From Hippasteria phrygiana (Eukaryota; Echinodermata; Asteroidea; Valvatida; Goniasteridae): 64,000 nt of DNA. Of this stretch, positions 13,180-27,942 are shown piece by piece (position 1 is the stretch's first letter; the number at the start of each line of letters is the position of its first letter). The notes below the pieces were generated by a model. The model did no database searches and had not been told where the DNA came from. It saw only the letters and a program-made list of their open reading frames with translations. The stretch lies in NCBI GenBank assembly GCA_037893225.1, contig JAZGUH010000451.1:248001-312000 (forward strand), written 5' to 3'. Both the position numbers and the translations under genes were made by a program.

Positions 13180-15928
13180 TGATTGCAACATGTAGCGCCA
13201 GATCTAAGCTATCCATACATGTCAAAATTACTGAATTTGGTTGATATTTCATGCAATTATGAATGAGTAAAGCAAGTCCATACCCTAGGGAATTTGACAG
13301 GCATGGAGCAATAAATAGACGGTAATATGTACACAGATGTTGGCCGGAAAGAAAATAAACATTGCGAGGTTTGAATTTTCTCCACAAGTGTTAACTCTAA
13401 GAAGCCGCCGATAATTGCAACATGTAGCGCCAGATCTAAGCTATCCATACATGTCAAAATTACTGAATTTGGTTGATATTTCATGCAATTATGAATGAGT
13501 AAAGCAAGTCCATACCCTAGGGAATTTGACAGGCATGGAGCAATAAATAGAAGGTAACATGTACACAGATGTTGGCCGGAAAGAAAATAAACATTGCGAG
13601 GTTTGAATTTTCTCCACAAATTTTAACTATAGGAAGCCGCCGATGATTGCAACATGTAGCGCCAGATCTAAGCTATCCATACATGTCAAAATGACTGTAT
13701 TTGGTTGATATTTCATGCAATTATGAATGAGTAAAGCAAGTCCATACCCCAGGGAATTTGACATGCATGGAGCAATAAATAGACGGTAACATGTACACAG
13801 ATGTTGGCCGGAAAGAAAATAAACATTGCGAGGTTTGAATTTTCTCCACAAGTTTTAACTCTAAGAAGCCGCCGATAATTGCAACATGTAGCGCCAGATC
13901 TAAGCTATCCATACATGTCAAAATTACTGAATTTGGTTGATATTTCATGCAATTATGAATGAGTAAAGCAAGTCCATACCCTAGGGAATTTGACAGGCAT
14001 GGAGCAATAAATAGAAGGTAATATGCACACAGATGTTGGCCGGAAAGAAAATAAACATTGCGAGGTTTGAATTTTCTCCACAAGTTTTAACTCTAAGAAG
14101 CCGCCGATGATTGCAACATGTAGCGCCAGATCTAAGCTATCCATACATGTCAAAATGACTGTATTTGGTTGATATTTCATGCAATTATGAATGAATAAAG
14201 CAAGTCCATACCCCAGGGAATTTGACAGGCATGGAGCAATAAATAGAAGGTAATATGCACACATATGTTGGCCGGAAAGAAAATAAACATTGCGAGGTTT
14301 GAATTTTCTCCACAAGTGTTAACTCTAAGAAGCCGCCGATAATTGCAACATGTAGCGCCAGATCTAAGCTATCCATACATGTCAACATTACTGAATTTTG
14401 TTGATATTTCATGCAATTATGAATAAGTAAAGCAAGTCCATACCCCAGGGAATTTGACATGCATGGAGCAATAAATAGACGGTAACATGTACACAGATGT
14501 TGGCCAGAAAGAAAATAAACATTGCGAGGTTTGAATTTTCTCCACAAATTTTAACTATAGGAAGCCGCCGATGATTGCAACATGTAGCGCCAGATCTAAG
14601 CTATCCATACATGTCAAAATGACTGTATTTGGTTGATATTTCATGCAATTATGAATGAGTAAAGCAAGTCCATACCCCAGGGAATTTGACAGGCATGGAG
14701 CAATAAATAAAAGGTAATCTGCACACGGATGGTGGCCGGAAAGAAAATAAACATTGCGAGGTTTGAATTTTCTCCACAAGTGTTAACTCTAAGAAGCCGC
14801 CGATAATTGCAACATGTAGCGCCAGATCTAAGCTATCCATACATGTCAAAATTACTGAATTTGGTTGATATTTCATGCAATTATGAATGAGTAAAGCAAG
14901 TCCATACCCCAGGGAATTTGACATGCATGGAGCAATAAATAGACGGTAACATGTACACAGATGTTGGCCGGAAAGAAAATAAACATTGCGAGGTTTGAAT
15001 TTTCCCCACAAATGTTAACTATAGGAAGCCGCCGATGATTGCAACATGTAGCGCCAGATCTAAGCTATATATACATGTCAAAATTACTGAATTTGGTTGA
15101 TATTTCATGCAATTATGAATGAGTAAAGCAAGTCCATACCCCAGGGAATTTGACAGGCATGGAGCAATAAATAAAAGGTAATCTGCACACGGATGGTGGC
15201 CGGAAAGAAAATAAACATTGCGAGGTTTGAATTTTCTCCACAAGTGTTAACTCTAAGAAGCCGCCGATAATTGCAACATGTAGCGCCAGATCTAAGCTAT
15301 CCATACATGTCAAAATTACTGAATTTGGTTGATATTTCATGCAATTATGAATAAGTAAAGCAAGTCCATACCCTGGGGAATTTGACAGGCATGGAGCAAT
15401 AAATAGAAGGTAATATGCACACAGATGTTGGCCGGAAAGAAAATAAACATTGCGAGGTTTGAATTTTCTCCACAAGTTTTAACTCTAAGAAGCCGCCGAT
15501 GATTGCAACATGTAGCGCCAGATCTAACCTATCCATACATGTCAAAATTACTGCATTTGGTTGATATTTCATGCAATTATGAATGAATAAAGCAAGTCCA
15601 TACCCCAGGGAATTTGACAGGCATGGAGCAATAAATAGAAGGTAATATGCACACAGATGTTGGCCGGAAAGAAAATAAACATTGCGAGGTTTGAATTTTC
15701 TCCACAAGTGTTAACTCTAAGAAGCCGCCGATAATTGCAACATGTAGCGCCAGATCTAAGCTATCCATACATGTCAAAATTACTGAATTTAGTTGATATT
15801 TCATGCAATTATGAATGAGTAAAGCAAGTCCATACCCCAGGGAATTTGACATGCATGGAGCAATAAATAGACGGTAACATGTACACAGATGTTGGCCGGA
15901 AAGAAAATAAACATTGCGAGGTTTGAAC

Positions 15929-16978
15929 TTTCTCCACAAATTTTAACTATAGGAAGCCGCCGATGATTGCAACATGTAGCGCCAGATCTAAGCTATCCAT
16001 ACATGTCAAAATGACTGTATTTGGTTGATATTTCATGCAATTATGAATGAGTAAAGCAAGTCCATACCCCAGGGAATTTGACAGGCATGGAGCAATAAAT
16101 AAAAGGTAATCTGCACACGGATGGTGGCCGGGAAGAAAATAAACATTGCGAGGTTTGAATTTTCTCCACAAGTGTTAACTCTAAGAAGCCGCCGATAATT
16201 GCAACATGTAGCGCCAGATCTAAGCTATCCATACATGTCAAAATTACTGAATTTGGTTGATATTTCATGCAATTATGAATAAGTAAAGCAAGTCCATACC
16301 CCAGGGAATTTGACATGCATGGAGCAATAAATAGACGGTAACATGTACACAGATGTTGGCCGGAAAGAAAATAAACATTGCGAGGTTTGAATTTTCTCCA
16401 CAAGTTTTAACTATAGGAAGCCGCCGATGATTGCAACATGTAGCGCCAGATCTAAGCTATCCATACATGTCAAAATGACTGTATTTGGTTGATATTTCAT
16501 GCAATTATGAATGAATAAAGCAAGTCCATACCCCAGGGAATTTGACAGGCATGGAGCAATAAATAGAAGGTAATATGCACACAGATGTTGGCCGGAAAGA
16601 AAATAAACATTGCGAGGTTTGAATTTTCTCCACAAGTGTTAACTCTAAGAAGCCGCCGATAATTGCAACATGTAGCGCCAGATCTAAGCTATCCATACAT
16701 GTCAAAATTACTGAATTTGGTTGATATTTCATGCAATTATGAATGAGTAAAGCAAGTCCATACCCCAGGGAATTTGACATGCATGGAGCAATAAATAGAC
16801 GGTAACATGTACACAGATGTTGGCCGGAAAGAAAATAAACATTGCGAGGTTTGAATTTTCTCCACAAATTTTAACTATAGATAGCCGCCGATGATTGCAA
16901 CATGTAGCGCCAGATCTAAGCTATCCATACATGTCAAAATGACTGTATTTGGTTGATATTTCATGCAATTATGAATGA
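15929..16978 (+). repeat. 5-monomer tandem duplication, copy 1
   Basis: This matches 17,089-18,138 at an offset of 1,160 bp (5 monomers). The only differences noticed are at 16,881-16,882 (AT here, GA at 18,041-18,042). Flanking sites differ on both sides (15,928 and about 16,979), so the limits are well placed. Confidence 0.85.
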
Positions 16979-17088
16979 ATAAAGCAAGTCCATACCCCAG
17001 GGAATTTGACAGGCATGGAGCAATAAATAGACGGTAACATGTACACAGATGTTGGCCAGAAAGAAAATAAACATTGCGAGGTTTGAAT

Positions 17089-18138
17089 TTTCTCCACAAA
17101 TTTTAACTATAGGAAGCCGCCGATGATTGCAACATGTAGCGCCAGATCTAAGCTATCCATACATGTCAAAATGACTGTATTTGGTTGATATTTCATGCAA
17201 TTATGAATGAGTAAAGCAAGTCCATACCCCAGGGAATTTGACAGGCATGGAGCAATAAATAAAAGGTAATCTGCACACGGATGGTGGCCGGGAAGAAAAT
17301 AAACATTGCGAGGTTTGAATTTTCTCCACAAGTGTTAACTCTAAGAAGCCGCCGATAATTGCAACATGTAGCGCCAGATCTAAGCTATCCATACATGTCA
17401 AAATTACTGAATTTGGTTGATATTTCATGCAATTATGAATAAGTAAAGCAAGTCCATACCCCAGGGAATTTGACATGCATGGAGCAATAAATAGACGGTA
17501 ACATGTACACAGATGTTGGCCGGAAAGAAAATAAACATTGCGAGGTTTGAATTTTCTCCACAAGTTTTAACTATAGGAAGCCGCCGATGATTGCAACATG
17601 TAGCGCCAGATCTAAGCTATCCATACATGTCAAAATGACTGTATTTGGTTGATATTTCATGCAATTATGAATGAATAAAGCAAGTCCATACCCCAGGGAA
17701 TTTGACAGGCATGGAGCAATAAATAGAAGGTAATATGCACACAGATGTTGGCCGGAAAGAAAATAAACATTGCGAGGTTTGAATTTTCTCCACAAGTGTT
17801 AACTCTAAGAAGCCGCCGATAATTGCAACATGTAGCGCCAGATCTAAGCTATCCATACATGTCAAAATTACTGAATTTGGTTGATATTTCATGCAATTAT
17901 GAATGAGTAAAGCAAGTCCATACCCCAGGGAATTTGACATGCATGGAGCAATAAATAGACGGTAACATGTACACAGATGTTGGCCGGAAAGAAAATAAAC
18001 ATTGCGAGGTTTGAATTTTCTCCACAAATTTTAACTATAGGAAGCCGCCGATGATTGCAACATGTAGCGCCAGATCTAAGCTATCCATACATGTCAAAAT
18101 GACTGTATTTGGTTGATATTTCATGCAATTATGAATGA
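17089..18138 (+). repeat. 5-monomer tandem duplication, copy 2
   Basis: This is the partner of 15,929-16,978. It leads directly into block C, where the monomer with AAATTGAC at 68-75 and the CTATATATAC monomer first appear together near 18,170-18,320. Confidence 0.85.
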
Positions 18139-21100
18139 GTAAAGCAAGTCCATACCCCAGGGAAATTGACATGCATGGAGCAATAAATAGACGGTAACAT
18201 GTACACAGATGTTGGCCGGAAAGAAAATAAACATTGCGAGGTTTGAATTTTCTCCACAAATGTTAACTATAGGAAGCCGCCGATGATTGCAACATGTAGC
18301 GCCAGATCTAAGCTATATATACATGTCAAAATTACTGAATTTGGTTGATATTTCATGCAATTATGAATGAGTAAAGCAAGTCCATACCCCAGGGAATTTG
18401 ACATGCATGGAGCAATAAATAGACGGTAATATGTACACAGATGTTGGCCGGAAAGAAAATAAACATTGCGAGGTTTGAATTTTCTCCACAAGTTTTAACT
18501 CTAGGCAGCCGCCGATGATTGCAACATGTAGCGCCAGATCTAAGCTATCCATACATGTCAAAATTACTGCATTTGGTTGATATTTCATGCAATTATGAAT
18601 GAGTAAAGCAAGTCCATACCCCAGGGAATTTGACAGGCATAGAGCAATAAATAGACGGTAACATGTACACAGATGTTGGCCGGAAAGAAAATAAACATTG
18701 CGAGGTTTGAATTTTCTCCACAAGTTTTAACTCTAGGCAGCCGCCGATGATTGCAACATGTAGCGCCAGATCTAAGCTACCCATACATGTCAAAATGACT
18801 GTATTTGGTTGATATTTCATGCAATTATGAATGAGTAAAGCAAGTCCATACCCCAGGGAATTTGACAGGCATGGAGCAATAAATAGAAGGTAATATGCAC
18901 ACAGATGTTGGCCGGAAAGAAAATAAACATTGCGAGGTTTGAATTTTCTCCACAAGTGTTAACTCTAAGAAGCCGCCGATAATTGCAACATGTAGCGCCA
19001 GATCTAAGCTATCCATACATGTCAAAATTACTGAATTTGGTTGATATTTCATGCAATTATGAATGAGTAAAGCAAGTCCATACCCCAGGGAATTTGACAT
19101 GCATGGAGCAATAAATAGACGGTAACATGTACACAGATGTTGGCCGGAAAGAAAATAAACATTGCGAGGTTTGAATTTTCTCCACAAATTTTAACTATAG
19201 GAAGCCGCCGATGATTGCAACATGTAGCGCCAGATCTAAGCTATCCATACATGTCAAAATGACTGTATTTGGTTGATATTTCATGCAATTATGAATGAGT
19301 AAAGCAAGTCCATACCCCAGGGAAATTGACATGCATGGAGCAATAAATAGACGGTAATATGTACACAGATGTTGGCCGGAAAGAAAATAAACATTGCGAG
19401 GTTTGAATTTTCTCCACAAGTTTTAACTCTAAGAAGCCGCCGATGATTGCAACATGTTGCGCCAGATCTAAGCTATACATACATGTCAAAATTACTGCAT
19501 CTGGTTGATATTTCATGCAATTATGAATGAGTAAAGCAAGTCCATACCCCAGGGAATTTGACATGCATGGAGCAATAAATAGACGGTAACATGTACACAG
19601 GTGTTGGCCGGAAAGAACATAAACATTGCGAGGTTTGAATTTTCTCCACAAGTTTTAACTCTAGGCAGCCGCCGATGATTGCAACATGTAGCGCCAGATC
19701 TAAGCTATCCATACATGTCAAAATTACTGCATTTGGTTGATATTTCATGCAATTATGAATGAGTAAAGCAAGTCCATACCCCAGGGAATTTGACAGGCAT
19801 AGAGCAATAAATAGACGGTAACATGTACACAGATGTTGGCCGGAAAGACAATAAACATTGCGAGGTTTGAATTTTCTCCACAAGTTTTAACTCTAGGCAG
19901 CCGCCGATGATTGCAACATGTAGCGCCAGATCTAAGCTATCCATACATGTCAAAATGACTGTATTTGGTTGATATTTCATGCAATTATGAATGAGTAAAG
20001 CAAGTCCATACCCCAGGGAATTTGACATGCATGGAGCAATAAATAGACGGTAACATGTACACAGATGTTGGCCGGAAAGAAAATAAACATTGCGAGGTTT
20101 GAATTTTCTCCACAAATTTTAACTATAGGAAGCCGCCGATGATTGCAACATGTAGCGCCAGATCTACGCTATCCATACATGTCAAAATGACTGTATTTGG
20201 TTGATATTTCATGCAATTATGAATGAGTAAAGCAAGTCCATACCCCAGGGAAATTGACATGCATGGAGCAATAAATAGACGGTAACATGTACACAGATGT
20301 TGGCCGGAAAGAAAATAAACATTGCGAGGTTTGAATTTTCTCCACAAATGTTAACTATAGGAAGCCGCCGATGATTGCAACATGTAGCGCCAGATCTAAG
20401 CTATATATACATGTCAAAATTACTGAATTTGGTTGATATTTCATGCAATTATGAATGAGTAAAGCAAGTCCATACCCCAGGGAATTTGACATGCATGGAG
20501 CAATAAATAGACGGTAATATGTACACAGATGTTGGCCGGAAAGAAAATAAACATTGCGAGGTTTGAATTTTCTCCACAAGTTTTAACTCTAAGAAGCCGC
20601 CGATGATTGCAACATGTTGCGCCAGATCTAAGCTATACATACATGTCAAAATTACTGCATCTGGTTGATATTTCATGCAATTATGAATGAGTAAAGCAAG
20701 TCCATACCCCAGGGAATTTGACATGCATGGAGCAATAAATAGACGGTAACATGTACACAGATGTTGGCCGGAAAGAACATAAACATTGCGAGGTTTGAAT
20801 TTTCTCCACAAGTTTTAACTCTAGGCAGCCGCCGATGATTGCAACATGTAGCGCCAGATCTAAGCTATCCATACATGTCAAAATTACTGCATTTGGTTGA
20901 TATTTCATGCAATTATGAATGAGTAAAGCAAGTCCATACCCCAGGGAATTTGACAGGCATAGAGCAATAAATAGACGGTAACATGTACACAGATGTTGGC
21001 CGGAAAGAAAATAAACATTGCGAGGTTTGAATTTTCTCCACAAGTTTTAACTCTAGGCAGCCGCCGATGATTGCAACATGTAGCGCCAGATCTAAGCTAT

Positions 21101-21193
21101 CCATACATGTCAAAATTACTGTATTTGGTTGATATTTCATGCAATTATGAATGAGTAAAGCAAGTCCATACCCCAGGGAATTTGACAGGCATG

Positions 21194-22572
21194 GAGCAAT
21201 AAATAGAAGGTAATATGCACACAGATGTTGGCCGGAAAGAAAATAAACATTGCGAGGTTTGAATTTTCTCCACAAGTGTTAACTCTAAGAAGCCGCCGAT
21301 AATTGCAACATGTAGCGCCAGATCTAAGCTATCCATACATGTCAAAATTACTGAATTTGGTTGATATTTCATGCAATTATGAATGAGTAAAGCAAGTCCA
21401 TACCCCAGGGAATTTGACATGCATGGAGCAATAAATAGACGGTAACATGTACACAGATGTTGGCCGGAAAGAAAATAAACATTGCGAGGTTTGAATTTTC
21501 TCCACAAATTTTAACTATAGGAAGCCGCCGATGATTGCAACATGTAGCGCCAGATCTAAGCTATCCATACATGTCAAAATGACTGTATTTGGTTGATATT
21601 TCATGCAATTATGAATGAGTAAAGCAAGTCCATACCCCAGGGAATTTGACAGGCATAGAGCAATAAATAGAAGGTAATATGCACACAGATGTTGGCCGGA
21701 AAGAAAATAAACATTGCGAGGTTTGAATTTTCTCCACAAGTGTTAACTCTAAGAAGCCGCCGATAATTGCAACATGTAGCGCCAGATCTAAGCTATCCAT
21801 ACATGTCAAAATTACTGAATTTGGTTGATATTTCATGCAATTATGAATGAGTAAAGCAAGTCCATACCCCAGGGAATTTGACATGCATGGAGCAATAAAT
21901 AGACGGTAACATGTACACAGATGTTGGCCGGAAAGAAAATAAACATTGCGAGGTTTGAATTTTCTCCACAAATTTTAACTATAGGAAGCCGCCGATGATT
22001 GCAACATGTAGCGCCAGATCTAAGCTATCCATACATGTCAAAATGACTGTATTTGGTTGATATTTCATGCAATTATGAATGAGTAAAGCAAGTCCATACC
22101 CCAGGGAATTTGACAGGCATAGAGCAATAAATAGAAGGTAATATGCACACAGATGTTGGCCGGAAAGAAAATAAACATTGCGAGGTTTGAATTTTCTCCA
22201 CAAGTGTTAACTCTAAGAAGCCGCCGATAATTGCAACATGTAGCGCCAGATCTAAGCTATCCATACATGTCAAAATTACTGAATTTGGTTGATATTTCAT
22301 GCAATTATGAATGAGTAAAGCAAGTCCATACCCCAGGGAATTTGACATGCATGGAGCAATAAATAGACGGTAACATGTACACAGATGTTGGCCGGAAAGA
22401 AAATAAACATTGCGAGGTTTGAATTTTCTCCACAAATTTTAACTATAGGAAGCCGCCGATGATTGCAACATGTAGCGCCAGATCTAAGCTATCCATACAT
22501 GTCAAAATGACTGTATTTGGTTGATATTTCATGCAATTATGAATGAGTAAAGCAAGTCCATACCCCAGGGAA
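21194..22572 (+). repeat. 2-monomer (464-bp) tandem run
   Basis: Bases 21,194-22,108 match 21,658-22,572 at an offset of 464 bp, giving nearly three copies of a dimer made of an ATGACTGTA/GGCATAGAGC monomer and a CAAGTGTTAA/ACTGAATT monomer. The same dimer appears twice near 23.1-24.0 kb and near 28.0-28.9 kb, so it is a recurrent local expansion inside the 6-monomer HOR. Confidence 0.8.
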
Positions 22573-23070
22573 ATTGACATGCATGGAGCAATAAATAGAC
22601 GGTAACATGTACACAGATGTTGGCCGGAAAGAAAATAAACATTGCGAGGTTTGAATTTTCTCCACAAATGTTAACTATAGGAAGCCGCCGATGATTGCAA
22701 CATGTAGCGCCAGATCTAAGCTATATATACATGTCAAAATTACTGAATTTGGTTGATATTTCATGCAATTATGAATGAGTAAAGCAAGTCCATACCCCAG
22801 GGAATTTGACATGCATGGAGCAATAAATAGACGGTAATATGTACACAGATGTTGGCCGGAAAGAAAATAAACATTGCGAGGTTTGAATTTTCTCCACAAG
22901 TTTTAACTCTAAGAAGCCGCCGATGATTGCAACATGTTGCGCCAGATCTAAGCTATACATACATGTCAAAATTACTGCATCTGGTTGATATTTCATGCAA
23001 TTATGAATGAGTAAAGCAAGTCCATACCCCAGGGAATTTGACATGCATGGAGCAATAAATAGACGGTAAC

Positions 23071-26000
23071 ATGTACACAGATGTTGGCCGGAAAGAAAAT
23101 AAACATTGCGAGGTTTGAATTTTCTCCACAAATTTTAACTATAGGAAGCCGCCGATGATTGCAACATGTAGCGCCAGATCTAAGCTATCCATACATGTCA
23201 AAATGACTGTATTTGGTTGATATTTCATGCAATTATGAATGAGTAAAGCAAGTCCATATCCCAGGGAATTTGACAGGCATAGAGCAATAAATAGAAGGTA
23301 ATATGCACACAGATGTTGGCCGGAAAGAAAATAAACATTGCGAGGTTTGAATTTTCTCCACAAGTGTTAACTCTAAGAAGCCGCCGATAATTGCAACATG
23401 TAGCGCCAGATCTAAGCTATCCATACATGTCAAAATTACTGAATTTGGTTGATATTTCATGCAATTATGAATGAGTAAAGCAAGTCCATACCCCAGGGAA
23501 TTTGACATGCATGGAGCAATAAATAGACGGTAACATGTACACAGATGTTGGCCGGAAAGAAAATAAACATTGCGAGGTTTGAATTTTCTCCACAAATTTT
23601 AACTATAGGAAGCCGCCGATGATTGCAACATGTAGCGCCAGATCTAAGCTATCCATACATGTCAAAATGACTGTATTTGGTTGATATTTCATGCAATTAT
23701 GAATGAGTAAAGCAAGTCCATACCCCAGGGAATTTGACAGGCATAGAGCAATAAATAGAAGGTAATATGCACACAGATGTTGGCCGGAAAGAAAATAAAC
23801 ATTGCGAGGTTTGAATTTTCTCCACAAGTGTTAACTCTAAGAAGCCGCCGATAATTGCAACATGTAGCGCCAGATCTAAGCTATCCATACATGTCAAAAT
23901 TACTGAATTTGGTTGATATTTCATGCAATTATGAATGAGTAAAGCAAGTCCATACCCCAGGGAATTTGACATGCATGGAGCAATAAATAGACGGTAACAT
24001 GTACACAGATGTTGGCCGGAAAGAAAATAAACATTGCGAGGTTTGAATTTTCTCCACAAATTTTAACTATAGGAAGCCGCCGATGATTGCAACATGTAGC
24101 GCCAGATCTAAGCTATCCATACATGTCAAAATGACTGTATTTGGTTGATATTTCATGCAATTATGAATGAGTAAAGCAAGTCCATACCCCAGGGAAATTG
24201 ACATGCATGGAGCAATAAATAGACGGTAACATGTACACAGATGTTGGCCGGAAAGAAAATAAACATTGCGAGGTTTGAATTTTCTCCACAAATGTTAACT
24301 ATAGGAAGCCGCCGATGATTGCAACATGTAGCGCCAGATCTAAGCTATATATACATGTCAAAATTACTGAATTTGGTTGATATTTCATGCAATTATGAAT
24401 GAGTAAAGCAAGTCCATACCCCAGGGAATTTGACATGCATGGAGCAATAAATAGACGGTAATATGTACACAGATGTTGGCCGGAAAGAAAATAAACATTG
24501 CGAGGTTTGAATTTTCTCCACAAGTTTTAACTCTAAGAAGCCGCCGATGATTGCAACATGTTGCGCCAGATCTAAGCTATACATACATGTCAAAATTACT
24601 GCATCTGGTTGATATTTCATGCAATTATGAATGAGTAAAGCAAGTCCATACCCCAGGGAATTTGACATGCATGGAGCAATAAATAGACGGTAACATGTAC
24701 ACAGATGTTGGCCGGAAAGAACATAAACATTGCGAGGTTTGAATTTTCTCCACAAGTTTTAACTCTAGGCAGCCGCCGATGATTGCAACATGTAGCGCCA
24801 GATCTAAGCTATCCATACATGTCAAAATTACTGCATTTGGTTGATATTTCATGCAATTATGAATGAGTAAAGCAAGTCCATACCCCAGGGAATTTGACAG
24901 GCATAGAGCAATAAATAGACGGTAACATGTACACAGATGTTGGCCGGAAAGAAAATAAACATTGCGAGGTTTGAATTTTCTCCACAAGTTTTAACTCTAG
25001 GCAGCCGCCGATGATTGCAACATGTAGCGCCAGATCTAAGCTATCCATACATGTCAAAATTACTGTATTTGGTTGATATTTCATGCAATTATGAATGAGT
25101 AAAGCAAGTCCATACCCCAGGGAATTTGACAGGCATGGAGCAATAAATAGAAGGTAATATGCACACAGATGTTGGCCGGAAAGAAAATAAACATTGCGAG
25201 GTTTGAATTTTCTCCACAAGTGTTAACTCTAAGAAGCCGCCGATAATTGCAACATGTAGCGCCAGATCTAAGCTATCCATACATGTCAAAATTACTGAAT
25301 TTGGTTGATATTTCATGCAATTATGAATGAGTAAAGCAAGTCCATACCCCAGGGAATTTGACATGCATGGAGCAATAAATAGACGGTAACATGTACACAG
25401 ATGTTGGCCGGAAAGAAAATAAACATTGCGAGGTTTGAATTTTCTCCACAAATTTTAACTATAGGAAGCCGCCGATGATTGCAACATGTAGCGCCAGATC
25501 TAAGCTATCCATACATGTCAAAATGACTGTATTTGGTTGATATTTCATGCAATTATGAATAAGTAAAGCAAGTCCATACCCCAGGGAAATTGACATGCAT
25601 GGAGCAATAAATAGACGGTAACATGTACACAGATGTTGGCCGGAAAGAAAATAAACATTGCGAGGTTTGAATTTTCTCCACAAATGTTAACTATAGGAAG
25701 CCGCCGATGATTGCAACATGTAGCGCCAGATCTAAGCTATATATACATGTCAAAATTACTGAATTTGGTTGATATTTCATGCAATTATGAATGAGTAAAG
25801 CAAGTCCATACCCCAGGGAATTTGACAGGCATAGAGCAATAAATAGACGGTAACATGTACACAGATGTTGGCCGGAAAGAAAATAAACATTGCGAGGTTT
25901 GAATTTTCTCCACAAGTTTTAACTCTAGGCAGCCGCCGATGATTGCAACATGTAGCGCAAGATCTAAGCTATCCATACATGTCAAAATGACTGTATTTGG

Positions 26001-27942
26001 TTGATATTTCATGCAATTATGAATGAGTAAAGCAAGTCCATACCCCAGGGAATTTGACAGGCATATAGCAATAAATAGAAGGTAATATGCACACAGATGT
26101 TGGCCGGAAAGAAAATAAACATTGCGAGGTTTGAATTTTCTCCACAAGTTTTAACTCTGGGAAGCCGCCGATGATTGCAACATGTAGCGCCAGATCTAAG
26201 CTATCCATACATGTCAAAATTACTGTATTTGGTTGATATTTCATGCAATTATGAATGAATAAAGCAAGTCCATACCCCAGGGAAATTGACATGCATGGAG
26301 CAATAAATAGACGGTAACATGTACACAGATGTTGGCCGGAAAGAAAATAAACATTGCGAGGTTTGAATTTTCTCCACAAATGTTAACTATAGGAAGCCGC
26401 CGATGATTGCAACATGTAGCGCCAGATCTAAGCTATATATACATGTCAAAATTACTGAATTTGGTTGATATTTCATGCAATTATGAATGAGTAAAGCAAG
26501 TCCATACCCCAGGGAATTTGACATGCATGGAGCAATAAATAGACGGTAATATGTACACAGATGTTGGCCGGAAAGAAAATAAACATTGCGAGGTTTGAAT
26601 TTTCTCCACAAGTTTTAACTCTAAGAAGCCGCCGATGATTGCAACATGTTGCGCCAGATCTAAGCTATACATACATGTCAAAATTACTGCATCTGGTTGA
26701 TATTTCATGCAATTATGAATGAGTAAAGCAAGTCCATACCCCAGGGAATTTGACATGCATGGAGCAATAAATAGACGGTAACATGTACACAGATGTTGGC
26801 CGGAAAGAACATAAACATTGCGAGGTTTGAATTTTCTCCACAAGTTTTAACTCTAGGCAGCCGCCGATGATTGCAACATGTAGCGCCAGATCTAAGCTAT
26901 CCATACATGTCAAAATTACTGCATTTGGTTGATATTTCATGCAATTATGAATGAGTAAAGCAAGTCCATACCCCAGGGAATTTGACAGGCATAGAGCAAT
27001 AAATAGACGGTAACATGTACACAGATGTTGGCCGGAAAGAAAATAAACATTGCGAGGTTTGAATTTTCTCCACAAGTTTTAACTCTAGGCAGCCGCCGAT
27101 GATTGCAACATGTAGCGCCAGATCTAAGCTATCCATACATGTCAAAATGACTGTATTTGGTTGATATTTCATGCAATTATGAATGAGTAAAGCAAGTCCA
27201 TACCCCAGGGAATTTGACAGGCATGGAGCAATAAATAGAAGGTAATATGCACACAGATGTTGGCCGGAAAGAAAATAAACATTGCGAGGTTTGAATTTTC
27301 TCCACAAGTGTTAACTCTAAGAAGCCGCCGATAATTGCAACATGTAGCGCCAGATCTAAGCTATCCATACATGTCAAAATTACTGAATTTGGTTGATATT
27401 TCATGCAATTATGAATGAGTAAAGCAAGTCCATACCCCAGGGAATTTGACATGCATGGAGCAATAAATAGACGGTAACATGTACACAGATGTTGGCCGGA
27501 AAGAAAATAAACATTGCGAGGTTTGAATTTTCTCCACAAATTTTAACTATAGGAAGCCGCCGATGATTGCAACATGTAGCGCCAGATCTAAGCTATCCAT
27601 ACATGTCAAAATGACTGTATTTGGTTGATATTTCATGCAATTATGAATGAGTAAAGCAAGTCCATACCCCAGGGAAATTGACATGCATGGAGCAATAAAT
27701 AGACGGTAACATGTACACAGATGTTGGCCGGAAAGAAAATAAACATTGCGAGGTTTGAATTTTCTCCACAAATGTTAACTATAGGAAGCCGCCGATGATT
27801 GCAACATGTAGCGCCAGATCTAAGCTATATATACATGTCAAAATTACTGAATTTGGTTGATATTTCATGCAATTATGAATGAGTAAAGCAAGTCCATACC
27901 CCAGGGAATTTGACATGCATGGAGCAATAAATAGACGGTAAT
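23071..27942 (+). repeat. 21-monomer (4,872-bp) tandem duplication, copy 1
   Basis: The region matches 27,943-32,814 at an offset of 4,872 bp. Identity begins after a C/T difference (23,070 and 27,942) and runs about 60 bases past the end of the second unit, to about 32,875. Rare alleles are shared, such as TATCCC in place of TACCCC near 23,258 and 28,130, and GGCATATAGC near 26,060 and 30,930. One difference was noticed: G at 28,818 against A at 23,946. Confidence 0.88.

Larger units (their letters stand above)
13180..18240. repeat. Block B: transitional satellite domain with mixed alleles
   Basis: The 232-bp phase continues, but alleles change. ACTGAATT (6-13), ATAGAAGG (91-98) with ATATGCAC, and CTATAGGAAG (171-180) become common beside block A types such as ATAAAAGG with ATCTGCACAC. 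The CTATAGGAAG allele first appears near 13,627 and is typical of block C. I saw no fixed long HOR through most of the block; a 5-monomer duplication occupies its right end. Domain limits are approximate. Confidence 0.65.

Noticed and set aside
13627..13851. Shorter 74-codon version of the antisense frame
   Set aside because: The common CTATAGGAAG allele (A at monomer position 173) places TAG in the frame. That a routine, homogenised allele breaks the frame, and T at position 54 breaks it elsewhere (286 and 11,654), argues against coding selection.
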